From positions 148,876-212,875 of the forward strand of contig NZ_FRCP01000014.1 of assembly GCF_900142955.1 (NCBI RefSeq): a stretch of DNA of 64,000 nucleotides, written 5' to 3'. Source of the DNA: Anaerosporobacter mobilis DSM 15930. GTDB lineage: Bacteria; Bacillota; Clostridia; Lachnospirales; Lachnospiraceae. Both the position numbers and the translations under genes were made by a program. Positions within the stretch are counted from its first letter, which is position 1. Each line of letters begins with the position of its first letter. Below, piece after piece: positions 8,451 through 18,324 of the stretch. Below the pieces are notes generated by a model. It saw only the letters and a program-made list of their open reading frames with translations. It ran no database searches and was not told the DNA's origin.

Positions 8451-9896
8451 TTATTTATTGAGTAATATGCAGATTTCCATGAAATCTGTATAGCTTGGAT
8501 AATCATTGATCAAAAATATCTTCTTATGATGCAAGTGCAAATCTGGTATGGTAGTAATGATAATATCAAAGCCTTTTACATCAGCTGCAGTTAAGAGGTA
8601 ATGAGTGTGAGCAATGTCGATTAGAAGAGAATCTGTATACTTTGTGTTGAAAAAGGAAGATAATGTATTTACTAAGAATTTGGCATGTGGCATACCAAAA
8701 TCAGTTATGAGCAAAGCTCTTTTAGCTTGTGTATAATAGCTCATTTCTGGACAGATCAAGCACAACCAAAATAATGCGTCGTCCACATTCGGGCATAAAT
8801 CAATATGTACATTCTGGGAGAATGGTTTAAGATTGTCTTCCACTACTTGATATAAGAGGCCATTGGTCTTCTTAAGCGAAAGAGAAAAATAGTAAATCCG
8901 ATTAAATAAGGTAGAGGTCTTTATCGGGCGGTATTTTTTATTCAAATACAACAATCTAAGCATAAATCCCATTAAATATTTTGTGTCTTCATTGGGTGTA
9001 ACTGGAATAATCGAAAAAAACCGTTGAAAAAATGCATCGGTTTCTTTTGATACCAGAGACTTCTCTGAGGCAGAATCCCAACCACAGGAACGATTGTAGA
9101 TTAATTGATGAATTGGTCGTAGATTATCTAATGTAATGTTAGGAAAGTTACCTTGTAAGTAAGTTAATTTTTGAGTGTCAATTTCCTTCTCTACTGGATA
9201 ATGAGAAGTGATTGTATAACCCTGATTTTCTCGTACAAGAGAAATGATATAAAACATTAACCAATAGGTGATAGTTATGTCATCGTTGAGCACCCAAGAT
9301 AGTTCTCTCGGCTCAAGATATTGAGAGATTGGATACATAACTATTTCACCCATGACCTTCATATCTATAGTTATTTCGTATTTTTGCAGATCAAATCCAT
9401 ATAGTTCAAGTAAGAAGCTGGCACTGAAATCACGGAGGTATTGTTCATCTTTTCCAATAAGCTGATATTTATTGTTAACACACTGAATAGTTATTCCCCG
9501 GTCTGATAAAAAATGATTTATTCTGGTCATAAGTCGTATGAGTGTAGAGCGACTCACAAATAACTTAGTTTCATAAAAATCAATTGGCATATTCGGATTG
9601 AATAGCAGTTCTTTCACCCAAAGTAAGGCAACTGAGTCGTTAAAGAGATCCGTGAAGACTCGACCAACAGAGGCTATATTTCGGTTATGCATAATTACAC
9701 CGTTTTTTCTGGAAACCTCAATGTGCAGACTCTTCCCCCAACGTTGTTGAAGGTTCGAGATGTCTTCGGCAACGGTTCGTTCGCTAGCGCCAATTGCTGA
9801 AGAGAGGTCAGAAAGAGTAATCCATTCTTCGTGTATAGCAAAAGTTTCAAGAATTCGAATCATTCTCTGTGAAGACGCATCTAAAAGTTTGCGCAA
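8451..9896 (-). CDS. Mga/AtxA-like (PCVR-type) virulence-style transcription regulator
   Basis: A 481-residue protein, close in size to AtxA and slightly shorter than streptococcal Mga. The N-terminal helix-turn-helix (WITLSDLSSAIGASERTVAEDI, about residues 27-50) is followed by a second Mga-type HTH near residues 110-135 (FVSRSTLIRLMTRINHFL). The middle resembles PRD domains with conserved-looking histidines. The C-terminal 90 residues look like an EIIB-like fold (ALLITDFGMPH, DIIITTIPDLH). Such regulators activate surface-protein genes, often in response to phosphotransferase phosphorylation. It is divergent from the sortase and adhesin genes, the same arrangement as RofA/Nra/Mga in streptococcal pilus islands. 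The family call is fairly secure; target and signal are inferred from position. Confidence 0.8.
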   Translation of the reverse strand: MRKLLDASSQRMIRILETFAIHEEWITLSDLSSAIGASERTVAEDISNLQQRWGKSLHIEVSRKNGVIMHNRNIASVGRVFTDLFNDSVALLWVKELLFNPNMPIDFYETKLFVSRSTLIRLMTRINHFLSDRGITIQCVNNKYQLIGKDEQYLRDFSASFLLELYGFDLQKYEITIDMKVMGEIVMYPISQYLEPRELSWVLNDDITITYWLMFYIISLVRENQGYTITSHYPVEKEIDTQKLTYLQGNFPNITLDNLRPIHQLIYNRSCGWDSASEKSLVSKETDAFFQRFFSIIPVTPNEDTKYLMGFMLRLLYLNKKYRPIKTSTLFNRIYYFSLSLKKTNGLLYQVVEDNLKPFSQNVHIDLCPNVDDALFWLCLICPEMSYYTQAKRALLITDFGMPHAKFLVNTLSSFFNTKYTDSLLIDIAHTHYLLTAADVKGFDIIITTIPDLHLHHKKIFLINDYPSYTDFMEICILLNK

Positions 9897-10189
9897 TGTA
9901 ACACCTCCAATCTAATATCAATTCTGAATATTATTAGTATTCTATCAATTCAACATAAGTACGTCAATTATGTTTTGCCAAAATATTCTTAAGATTTCTA
10001 TCATTAAAAATAGTTTAGAACAAGCTTTTATCAATTTTTGCTTAATCTAACGTAAAAATAGAACAATTTTTCATTATTAGTTCAAGTATAATAAATGCGT
10101 AATTAATAATTTTAAGGAAAATCCCAATTTACGATTGTTTCCCAATTAGAAGAAGTGAGACGAAATGAGGTTTTCTTGGGGGAGAAAAC
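9897..10189. promoter_or_regulatory. Divergent control region between Mga-like regulator and sortase
   Basis: This AT-rich 293-base gap drives both directions. A TATAAT box at 10087-10092 faces the sortase gene but has no recognisable -35 hexamer at 16-18 bases, as expected of an activator-dependent promoter. Two direct CCCAATT repeats occur near 10124-10147, between the -10 box and the start codon. No operator can be assigned with confidence. Confidence 0.45.
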
Positions 10190-10966
10190 GTGATACTAAC
10201 GAAAAAGAAATATTTGTGGTTATTATCTTTGTGTCTTATCATTGCTATGATTGGATTATGTGGGCTATGGTATGAAATGAGGCCTAAAATGAAAGCACAG
10301 GAGTTTTACCAAAATATGAATTCGAAAAGGGAACAATTACTCACTGAAGAAGAAACAATATTACAGGAGAAGAAAAAGGAGAATGACAGTTCTAGTAAAG
10401 TTTTGGTGGGAAAAAATCAATGGCTTATGCAAATGATGAAGGCTTACCCAAACATGGTTGGTTGGATAAGAGGTGAGGATATTCAGATTGATTATCCAAT
10501 TATGCAAACGGATGATAATAGTTTTTATTTGAATCACCTTCCAGATGGATCAGCTAACAAACAGGGGTCCATTTTTCTAGACAGAAGTGTCAATAGTGAT
10601 TTTTCTTCACCAGTTTCTATCATATATGGACATATGGTGCAAGATGGTGAAATGTTTGGAGAGTTAAAAAACTATCGAAAACAAGATTTCTATGAGGAAC
10701 ATTCAGAACTTGAGCTTTATACATTGGAGGGGAAAAAAAGTATTGTATTGCTGGCAGCATATCTTGTAGATGGTTCATCAAATCCTTATCCAAAGGACTT
10801 TGATTCATCGGAATCATTTTATTCTTATATAGAAGAGATACAAAGCAAATCCTTTTTTCAGAGCAATGTAACGGCAGTTTCAGGTGATAAGCTTGTCATA
10901 TTGTCAACTTGTGCATACGATTTTGAGGATGCACGTTTAGCGATTGTGGGGTATGTTTCACCTTAA
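10190..10966 (+). CDS. Class B-like sortase
   Basis: A 258-residue membrane-anchored transpeptidase with an N-terminal signal anchor at about residues 8-27 and the sortase core from about residue 85. The catalytic triad is visible: His148 in IIYGHMVQDGEMFGEL, Cys241 in VILSTCAYDF, and Arg249 in EDARLAIVGY. GWIRGEDIQIDYPIMQ and the GH-M--GEMFGEL block are typical of class B sortases. It should cleave LPxTG-like signals and attach proteins to peptidoglycan or to each other. The LPKTG adhesin gene follows after about 40 bases, and this is its obvious client. The GTG start has a strong GGGGGAG ribosome binding site. Confidence 0.92.
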   Translation: MILTKKKYLWLLSLCLIIAMIGLCGLWYEMRPKMKAQEFYQNMNSKREQLLTEEETILQEKKKENDSSSKVLVGKNQWLMQMMKAYPNMVGWIRGEDIQIDYPIMQTDDNSFYLNHLPDGSANKQGSIFLDRSVNSDFSSPVSIIYGHMVQDGEMFGELKNYRKQDFYEEHSELELYTLEGKKSIVLLAAYLVDGSSNPYPKDFDSSESFYSYIEEIQSKSFFQSNVTAVSGDKLVILSTCAYDFEDARLAIVGYVSP

Positions 10967-11006
10967 CAAATTATTAATAAAAAGAAAGGAAAAGGGGTTA
11001 GTTTTA

Positions 11007-14000
11007 ATGGTGAGAATAATGCACAAAATAAAGAAGGCAATCTCATTTATATTAGTGTTCTTAATGGTAATTAATAGTCTTACATTCTTGGGATATAGTG
11101 TGGAGGCGGCAGAGACGGGAGCTGATATAACTGGTCAATTGTTAAAAGGCAATGAAATTTTAACAGCTAACGATTCTATAGAAGTTAATGACAGCCTGAC
11201 ATGGCGAGTATCCGTGGATAAGAATGATTTGGAAACTGGTGTTATCGTTACACTTCCAGATGGTGTTCTTCCGAATATTTCTTCTGGAAGTTTAGAAGGA
11301 TATGATATCACAGTAAGTGGGAATGCGATTACCGTGACTTCAAAAAGTAGTGGAGAATCTGGAGATACGGAAAATCCAGGGGAGATAGCAACGGGTTCTG
11401 CTGTAAATGCAGCAAGTGTTATAGAAACGTTAAGTATTCCTTGTAAAATTGATCAAGGAAAAGTGGCAGCTGGAAAGATTAAAATAGCTGGAATAGACTT
11501 AAATGTTACAGGTATTGTACAAACAAGCAATACAGGTGCTGCTCCCGACTCCATAGAACTGATTAAGAAGACGGATGCGGGTGAGACACCAATCACATCT
11601 GGAGCTACTGTTAGCATGAAAGATAGCTTCATATTACGAATGAACTGGAAAAGTCTTGCGGATGTGAAGGCTTTAGATTCTTACGACCTTGACTTGCCTG
11701 AGGAATTTGGTATACCATCTGCAGATGGTTCAGCCATGATAAAAGCGCAGAATGTTCCGGTTGGTTTTCCGGATTTACCATTTGCAACTATTTCATGGAA
11801 GGCAGGTATCAACAAGTTACATATTGAATTTATGGATATGGGTAAATATACGATAGAGGGTGAAGAATATGATGCTCTTTCTTTACTTGGAGATGCTTCC
11901 ATAGATTACGAATGCAAGCTTGATGAAAGTCTGAAAGCAGATGATCAAGGAAAGATCACTATCGATTTACTTTCTGATAGTGTAACGATAACTGTAAGTG
12001 AACTCGTTCCAAAAGCTCCTAAGCTAGATAAAGTAGCTGGCACATGGAATGAGGAAGGTGAAGTGGAATGGACGGTTACCTACACGCATCCGGTTAGTGC
12101 TTATACAGGTGATATACCTACTAAGCTTACAGATGCTATTCCAGAAGGGCTTGCCTATATAGAGAATAGTGCCAAAGTAATGGTAAATGGAGTAGACAAA
12201 ACAAACTGGATCACAAAAGAAGACGAAACCTTAATCTGTGACCTTACGAATATTCAAGGCGGTCAAACGCTTACATTTACCTATAAGACCAAGCTAACAG
12301 ATGGAGAATTGCAGAAAATCTGGACTAATACTACTTCTGGTATAAGTTATACGAATAGCATCGTTGCGAAAGTAAATAATACAGATGCAAAAGGTGTGCA
12401 AGGAAGCAGTACGGCGACGGTATCTTCAAACAATTGGTCTGGACGTATCATGATTAACAAAGACGGAAACGCGATAGCTCCTTCTGGTGGAGAAACTGAT
12501 TGGAAGATTAATTGGGAAGTAACGGTAAAGACAGCCAGTCGTAATTTTAAGAATCTTACTCTAATCGATACAATGGGTGAAGGTTTGGTTTTGGATGAAA
12601 ATAGTATTGAGGTAGTTAATGAGAATGGTGTGGTTGTTTCCTTTATAAAATCGGTTGTTCCTGCTACTGGTGGTAAGACACAGATGACGCTTGATTTGGT
12701 GAAAGCAGAAGTACCAGCGACCTCAGAAAAGATATATAGGATTACATATACGACAACGGTAAAACAGGAGTATTTTGATCAAACCTCAAATCTTAATGAT
12801 AACAGTATTAAAAACTATGCTGAACTGAAATATGAATGGCCAGATGGTAGTGGAATAAGTGGTATGTTCTCTCCGCCATCGGTTTCGAAAAAACCAGATG
12901 GTATTAACAACACGATGATAGTAAAGTCTGGGAAAGGTTATAATAAAAAAGATCATTCATTAACATGGGAAATTAAGGTGAATCCAAATAAGGTTAATTT
13001 AACTCAGGTTGAATTGGTGGATGATTTGTCTGCTATGGATCCAAAACATAGTTTTGTACCAGAAGAAAGTATGGATGTAGCAATTGTTGATGGAATTAAA
13101 GCTACCATCTTAGCTGCTGTGAAGAAAGGTTTAAATGATGCAGGGCTAAGTAGCACGGTACAAGATAGTGTGCAAGTTGAATTAATTGGGAATAAATTAA
13201 CAATTAAAATGAGTAATCTAGGAAAAAATAGTTTCGCTTTTCAATTGAAAACTTATGCTACTGATCCAAGTTTCTACGCAGGAAACGCCAGTAAGACATT
13301 TGTAAACAAAGTTACCATGACAAAGGCGGGCACAACAGTAGATGGCACTCCGATAGCGGCAGATGTTTCTGCTACGGCATCAATCCCTGCATCGAGTAAT
13401 GTTTTGACCAAAGAACATGTATCTTACGATCCGGTTACTAAAAAACTAACATGGCGTTTGATCATTAATTCTAATGAAACGGATTTAGGTGATGTTATAA
13501 TTACCGATGATCTTGTAGATGGTTTGTCATGCAATGCTGAGGATGCAACACTTAACGGCGGAAGCTTTACTGGAGCGAATACATTTACCGTAGATGGAAC
13601 AAAGAACATTACGATTAATTTGTCCAATGTAAAAACTAAACAAACGATTACGTTTACTACAACAGTAGATGTAGATACGGAGGCGTTTCGAACCAAAGAC
13701 AAAGTTGATTTTACAAACACTGCAAAGTTGACAAGTCAGACGAATCCGAAAATTGTTAAAAGTGAGACTTCTTTAACGTTATCTAATAAAGCGCTTAGTA
13801 AAACGGCAATTAAAAACGAACAGAGTTTAACTGCAGATTACACCGTGAAGTTAAATCCTTTGGGTATGGATCTTTTGAACGGATTACCAGCAGGCCAAAA
13901 ACTTCAGTTAGAAGATACGTTACCAGATGGTTTATATCTAGATCTTGATAGTGTGAAGTTATATAATGCAGGTGTATTGAAGACGACAAATTCCTCTAAC

Positions 14001-15944
14001 ACATATACGGTGGAGTTGACACCGGTGGGAGCGCCAATTGATACTGCTATCTCTTATGATGCGGCATCACGTACACTTACAGTAGATATTCCTGATGCTT
14101 CAAAAGGATATATTCTTACCTATAAAACCTATATTGTTCGAACTGGTGTAGACCTGAAAAACGATATTCGTTTGGTAGGAAGTGTACTTCCAGATACCAG
14201 TTCTATTAAGAATACTTACAATACTATGAAAGTCGCATCCAACGGAAATGCAAAAATGGTATTGCCAAAAACAAGTTTTGTTTCCTTACAAATTAAAAAG
14301 GTGAATGAAACAGGAAACGTTTTAGGAGGCGCTGTTTTTGGACTTTATGCAAAGAAAACGGATACTACTCCATTAGTAAGTGCTACTTGTGATAGTGCTA
14401 CTGGAATCAGTACACTTGCCATTCCTAAAAGTCTAGTAAAAGGTATTCAAACCTTGTACTGGAAAGAAATTACGGCTCCATTAGGGTATGAACTTAACTC
14501 AGAGTGGCACGAACTGGATATAACGAATTATGATCCAGCAGCGGTTATCGATGTTATTAATGTTCCAACTGGGGATGCTGCCAGTGCGCAAATTAAGTTG
14601 AAAAAGATAGATAGTAAAGATTCTTCAAAAGTATTGCCGGGTGCTGTATTTGCAATTTATACAGATAAAGAATGTACTTTACCAGTAATAGATGGTGGGA
14701 AACCGTTAACAAGTACAAGTGACAGTAATGGTGTTATTACATTTGATGGTCTGTATCCAGAACAAACATATTATGTAAGAGAATTATCAGCTCCAGCGGG
14801 ATATGTATTCTCAGAACAAACAATCAAAGTAATCGCCAAAAAAACATGGGCAATTTCAGATATCAGTGCAGTTACCAATGATAAGGCCGATGTTACGTTA
14901 AAGGTTACGAAAGTAGATGCACTTGACTCATCGAAGAAGCTTTCCGGAGCAGAGTTTCAACTTTATGAAGATGAAACTTGTACGACGAACGTGAGCGGGG
15001 CGCAGACTACCATCGCTGATGGTACACTTAGCTTTACTGGATTATATCCTAATCATACCTATTATCTAAAAGAGATTACTGCTCCACAAGGGTATATATT
15101 AAGTTCAGACGTTTTCACCATAACTACAGGTATTAATGGTGAAGTTTTGTCAAAAGAGATAGGCAATTATCTCATAGGCTGGGATGAAAAAGCGTCCATT
15201 CAAATTACCAAGACAAATGAAGATGGTTCTGAATTTCTAGAGAAGGCAACTTTTGCTCTATATGGGCAGAACAAGGTTACACTTTTGGGAGAACAAACAA
15301 CGGATCAAAATGGTGTCTGCAGTTTTACAGGACTCAGTCAAGGAACATATTATGTAAAAGAGGTAGCCGCACCAGAAGGATATGTACTCTCTAATAACTG
15401 GATAGAGGTACCAGTTGGAATAAATGAGGCTGTACCACTTACGATAACAAATAAGAAAACTCCAGTAAAACCAGTTGAGCCAACGAATCCAACAGAACCA
15501 ACAAATCCGACGGAGCCAACGGAACCAACAGAACCGACGAAACCGACAGAGCCAACGAAACCAACGAAACCAACGAAACCAAATCCTAATGAACCAAATG
15601 TGCCTGATGAATCAGATGATGGATCGGAATCAAATGGTGGTAAGGATAATGAAATACCAAACAATTCAAAGTCTGGGAAGGGAAATGACCAAAAGGATAA
15701 CTCTGCCTTGAATGAGAAGGAAGCCAATAATAGAAAAGGTGACCAAAAAGATTCACAGACAATTTCCAATAGTTCACTTCCAAAAACAGGTGTTAAATCA
15801 CATTATGTATTGTGGATTACTTGTATTATTCTCTCTATTGTTACTGCAATTGGATTAGTGGTATTTTGGAAGCGTCAGAATAAAAGAATGAATGTAAAAC
15901 AGGTAGCGCCGAAGCAAGATAAATCCTCTGATCAATTAAAGTAA
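11007..15944 (+). CDS. Giant LPXTG-anchored, isopeptide-domain surface adhesin
   Basis: About 1,645 residues. A signal peptide (KIKKAISFILVFLMVINS, ending near VEAAE) is followed by a series of collagen-adhesin/D2-like beta modules. They are recognisable from repeats such as VEWTVTYTHP, TDWKINWEVTVK, LTWEIKVNP and LTWRLIINS, each followed by a conserved D-(L/T/A)---GL segment. Four Cna-B/SpaA modules begin near residues 1090, 1193, 1295 and 1396. Each ends in E-x-x-APxGY, whose glutamate is expected to catalyse a Lys-Asn isopeptide bond. Then come a Pro-Thr-Glu/Lys wall-spanning tract, LPKTG at residue 1591, a hydrophobic helix and a basic tail. The start is taken at the 11007 ATG behind GGAAAAGGGG. 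It is likely a cell-surface adhesin or pilus-like fibre; the ligand is unknown. Confidence 0.9.
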   Translation: MVRIMHKIKKAISFILVFLMVINSLTFLGYSVEAAETGADITGQLLKGNEILTANDSIEVNDSLTWRVSVDKNDLETGVIVTLPDGVLPNISSGSLEGYDITVSGNAITVTSKSSGESGDTENPGEIATGSAVNAASVIETLSIPCKIDQGKVAAGKIKIAGIDLNVTGIVQTSNTGAAPDSIELIKKTDAGETPITSGATVSMKDSFILRMNWKSLADVKALDSYDLDLPEEFGIPSADGSAMIKAQNVPVGFPDLPFATISWKAGINKLHIEFMDMGKYTIEGEEYDALSLLGDASIDYECKLDESLKADDQGKITIDLLSDSVTITVSELVPKAPKLDKVAGTWNEEGEVEWTVTYTHPVSAYTGDIPTKLTDAIPEGLAYIENSAKVMVNGVDKTNWITKEDETLICDLTNIQGGQTLTFTYKTKLTDGELQKIWTNTTSGISYTNSIVAKVNNTDAKGVQGSSTATVSSNNWSGRIMINKDGNAIAPSGGETDWKINWEVTVKTASRNFKNLTLIDTMGEGLVLDENSIEVVNENGVVVSFIKSVVPATGGKTQMTLDLVKAEVPATSEKIYRITYTTTVKQEYFDQTSNLNDNSIKNYAELKYEWPDGSGISGMFSPPSVSKKPDGINNTMIVKSGKGYNKKDHSLTWEIKVNPNKVNLTQVELVDDLSAMDPKHSFVPEESMDVAIVDGIKATILAAVKKGLNDAGLSSTVQDSVQVELIGNKLTIKMSNLGKNSFAFQLKTYATDPSFYAGNASKTFVNKVTMTKAGTTVDGTPIAADVSATASIPASSNVLTKEHVSYDPVTKKLTWRLIINSNETDLGDVIITDDLVDGLSCNAEDATLNGGSFTGANTFTVDGTKNITINLSNVKTKQTITFTTTVDVDTEAFRTKDKVDFTNTAKLTSQTNPKIVKSETSLTLSNKALSKTAIKNEQSLTADYTVKLNPLGMDLLNGLPAGQKLQLEDTLPDGLYLDLDSVKLYNAGVLKTTNSSNTYTVELTPVGAPIDTAISYDAASRTLTVDIPDASKGYILTYKTYIVRTGVDLKNDIRLVGSVLPDTSSIKNTYNTMKVASNGNAKMVLPKTSFVSLQIKKVNETGNVLGGAVFGLYAKKTDTTPLVSATCDSATGISTLAIPKSLVKGIQTLYWKEITAPLGYELNSEWHELDITNYDPAAVIDVINVPTGDAASAQIKLKKIDSKDSSKVLPGAVFAIYTDKECTLPVIDGGKPLTSTSDSNGVITFDGLYPEQTYYVRELSAPAGYVFSEQTIKVIAKKTWAISDISAVTNDKADVTLKVTKVDALDSSKKLSGAEFQLYEDETCTTNVSGAQTTIADGTLSFTGLYPNHTYYLKEITAPQGYILSSDVFTITTGINGEVLSKEIGNYLIGWDEKASIQITKTNEDGSEFLEKATFALYGQNKVTLLGEQTTDQNGVCSFTGLSQGTYYVKEVAAPEGYVLSNNWIEVPVGINEAVPLTITNKKTPVKPVEPTNPTEPTNPTEPTEPTEPTKPTEPTKPTKPTKPNPNEPNVPDESDDGSESNGGKDNEIPNNSKSGKGNDQKDNSALNEKEANNRKGDQKDSQTISNSSLPKTGVKSHYVLWITCIILSIVTAIGLVVFWKRQNKRMNVKQVAPKQDKSSDQLK
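15468..15590 (+). repeat. Nine-base coding repeat (Pro-Thr-Glu/Lys/Asn tract)
   Basis: Degenerate copies of a nine-base unit of the type CCAACGGAA or CCAACGAAA encode the PTE/PTN/PTK wall-spanning region of the adhesin. The copies are close enough to recombine or slip, so the length probably differs among strains without breaking the frame. Confidence 0.75.
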
Positions 15945-16252
15945 ACAATAAATCAATTTGATAAGGAGTAATCTAGATTCTACCAATCCTTTGAATACAA
16001 GAAATAGTTGAAGGAAAGAGAGTAATTCGTTTTAGTTAAAAGTAAATAGTACATGAAAAGATAATCCCGAGATGGTGTGTGTCTATGATGAATATATAAA
16101 AAACGTTATAGGTATGCAACATTTTGGGATTTTTGTGTGGTTTTAATCTATGTAATTACTGGATGACTTAAAATAATCTTGTAAGGATGATACAAGTTGT
16201 TTACAATATGGTGGTATTATAATGATGCTAGTAAGGATTGATGGAGATAGAT
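15945..16252 (+). other. Non-coding gap between adhesin and two-component genes
   Basis: No open frame with a ribosome binding site and no strong terminator hairpin were found in these 308 bases. A TATAAT-like box at 16217-16222 lies just before the response-regulator start, with only weak -35 candidates. The region most likely holds the promoter for the two-component operon. Confidence 0.35.
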
Positions 16253-16909
16253 ATGTATAAGATATTAATTGTAGAAGATGAAAAACCAATAGCAGATTTA
16301 ATTAGGATAAGTCTTTGTACATCTGGATACGATTGTGAAGCCGTGTATGATGGTATGGAAGCATCTGATAAATTGTTGGAAAGGAAATATGATTTAGTAT
16401 TGCTAGATATTATGCTACCAAAGGTGGATGGTTATGAACTGATTAACTTTATCAAGCCAATGGAAATTCCGGTTATCTTTGTATCTGCCAAAGGTAAGGT
16501 TGAAGACCGGGTAAAAGGATTAAAAACAGGAGCCGATGATTACATAACCAAACCATTTGAAGTAATTGAATTAATAGCTAGAGTAGAAAGTGTTCTGAGA
16601 AGATATCATAAAACCAAGGAGGTTGTTGAATATGAAGATTTACTAATTGATCAACAAGCTCATGCTGTAACAAAAGGGAGAGAAGAAATCCATCTGACAG
16701 AGAAGGAGTATCAGCTTCTTTTGTATTTTATTGAAAATAAAAATATTGCTCTGTTTCGGGATCAGATATACGAAAAAGTCTGGGAAGGAGAACTTAGCGA
16801 CAATAGTAGAACGGTTGATTTGCATATTCAAAGGTTAAGAAAGAAGTTGAATTGGGAGAAGAAAATAGTTTCCGTTCATAAAGTTGGCTATCGTTTAGAG
16901 TGCGTATGA
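16253..16909 (+). CDS. OmpR/PhoB-family response regulator
   Basis: A receiver domain starts MYKILIVEDE, with acidic pocket residues E8-D9-E10, phospho-acceptor Asp52 in LVLLDIMLPKVDGYE, a Ser/Thr switch in VIFVSAKG and Lys in DDYITKPFE. The C-terminal winged helix carries HLTEKEYQLLLYF and SRTVDLHIQRLRKKL, typical of OmpR-type DNA-binding domains. The longest frame begins at a TTG at 16238 and an ATG lies at 16241. I chose the ATG at 16253 because GGAG is six bases upstream and relatives start MYKILIV. The gene overlaps the kinase by four bases (ATGA), so they are translated together. Confidence 0.92.
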   Translation: MYKILIVEDEKPIADLIRISLCTSGYDCEAVYDGMEASDKLLERKYDLVLLDIMLPKVDGYELINFIKPMEIPVIFVSAKGKVEDRVKGLKTGADDYITKPFEVIELIARVESVLRRYHKTKEVVEYEDLLIDQQAHAVTKGREEIHLTEKEYQLLLYFIENKNIALFRDQIYEKVWEGELSDNSRTVDLHIQRLRKKLNWEKKIVSVHKVGYRLECV

Positions 16910-18324
16910 GATTTTCATGGAAGTTATTAATAAGTACCTATATTCTAGTATTGATTACGCTATGTGCCAGTTCTACAATTCTTATATACAGTATGTTTGA
17001 TAATGAAATGCAAAAGGAAATTACGGAAGCAGAAAATGAAAATACTATGATGAGAATGGGAATGCATACTCTTGTGAAAGAGTACGATAAATCTATGTAT
17101 GGTGTGCAAGTGGGTGTTCTTGAAAGAGTTCTTAAGCGTTTGGAAATTAACTGGAAGAATGAGAGAAGACAGTTTGCGGTAATTGATTTGAACGGTAATG
17201 TTATTAGCAGCAATCGGTTGTTTGCTGGGTATGGAACAGTAAGAGAGATACCAAAAGATGAACAGGAATTGATATATAAGACTTATAAGAGTGGCAAGTC
17301 TTATTATATTCAAATGTGTACTAGGCTTAATCTAGAAGAGAATAGTATTTTAATTATAAACACGCAAGATATAACCAAAACCTATACATTAAGAGAAGAA
17401 ATGTTACATGTTAGTTCGATTATTACTTTATGCATGGTTATGGTTTTTGGGGCAGTTAATATTGGAATTGTAAAGATATTGCTTAAACCTATTAGTGAGA
17501 TGACGGATGCAACTGAAAAGATTGTTCAGGGAGATTTGGAGGTTCGAGTTCAGGAAGGAAGTAAAGATGAATTAGGGATGCTTGCCAGGAGATTTAATCT
17601 GATGACGGAACATGTTCAAAAAAACATTCTGGATTTGGAAGAGTATGCAAGAAGACAAGATAATTTCGTGGGAAGCTTTTCTCATGAACTAAAAACCCCA
17701 TTAACCTCCATAATAGGTTATGCAGATCTAATGAGGACGAGGAAATTGGATGAAGAAACGTATTTTCTTGCTGCCAATTATATATTTGAAGAAGGAAAAA
17801 GGTTGGAAAGTCTATCCTTTAAAATGTTAGAGCTTTTGGTAGAGAAGGATACGGCTATTATGTTGGAAAAGGTATCAATGAAACAATTACTTGATGATTC
17901 TTTTTATATAGTGAGGGAGAAGATGAAAGAAAAGAATGTACAAGTTATAATAGAGGATACTTCCTTTTTCGTAACTGCAGATATTGAACTTATGAAAACA
18001 GTATTAAGCAACCTTTTGGAAAATGCGAGAAAGGCAGTTTTGGAAAATGGAGAAATTCGAGTAAGTGCAGAACAGATTAATAACAGGAATATTATTAGTA
18101 TTCAAGATAATGGGAGAGGTATACCAAAAGAAGAACTTGGGAAAATTGAGGAAGCTTTTTATCGAGTTGATAGGTCTAGGTCGAGGCTTGAAGGTGGATT
18201 TGGGCTTGGACTAAGTATTTGTTCACAAATTATGATGATGCATCAAGGAGAGATGCTGTTTGAAAGTGAAGTTGGCAAGGGAACAAAGGTATCCGTTATC
18301 TGGAAGGAGGATTGTGTGAATTAG
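16906..18324 (+). CDS. Sensor histidine kinase (HAMP-containing)
   Basis: About 472 residues. It has two membrane helices (about 9-31 and 170-192) bracketing an extracellular sensing domain of about 135 residues, then a HAMP segment (LLKPISEMTDATEKI). The dimerisation/phospho-acceptor H-box is FSHELKTPLTSIIGYADLM near residue 260. The ATPase has N-box NLLENARKAV, G1 DNGRGIP and G2 GGFGLGLSI. It phosphorylates the upstream response regulator. The ligand is unknown. The membrane protein and lipoprotein just downstream may be targets or auxiliary sensors. Its last codons overlap the beginning of the leader element at 18314. Confidence 0.93.
   Translation: MRFSWKLLISTYILVLITLCASSTILIYSMFDNEMQKEITEAENENTMMRMGMHTLVKEYDKSMYGVQVGVLERVLKRLEINWKNERRQFAVIDLNGNVISSNRLFAGYGTVREIPKDEQELIYKTYKSGKSYYIQMCTRLNLEENSILIINTQDITKTYTLREEMLHVSSIITLCMVMVFGAVNIGIVKILLKPISEMTDATEKIVQGDLEVRVQEGSKDELGMLARRFNLMTEHVQKNILDLEEYARRQDNFVGSFSHELKTPLTSIIGYADLMRTRKLDEETYFLAANYIFEEGKRLESLSFKMLELLVEKDTAIMLEKVSMKQLLDDSFYIVREKMKEKNVQVIIEDTSFFVTADIELMKTVLSNLLENARKAVLENGEIRVSAEQINNRNIISIQDNGRGIPKEELGKIEEAFYRVDRSRSRLEGGFGLGLSICSQIMMMHQGEMLFESEVGKGTKVSVIWKEDCVN

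Noticed and set aside
15475..15600. Nine-base repeats as a CRISPR array.
   Set aside because: No spacers; the repeat is in frame within a wall-spanning protein region.
15350..15769. A 139-codon minus-strand frame rich in Gly, Ser, Val and Phe opposite the adhesin tail.
   Set aside because: It is the antisense shadow of the Pro-Thr-Glu repeat; repeats of nine bases produce long open frames on both strands.
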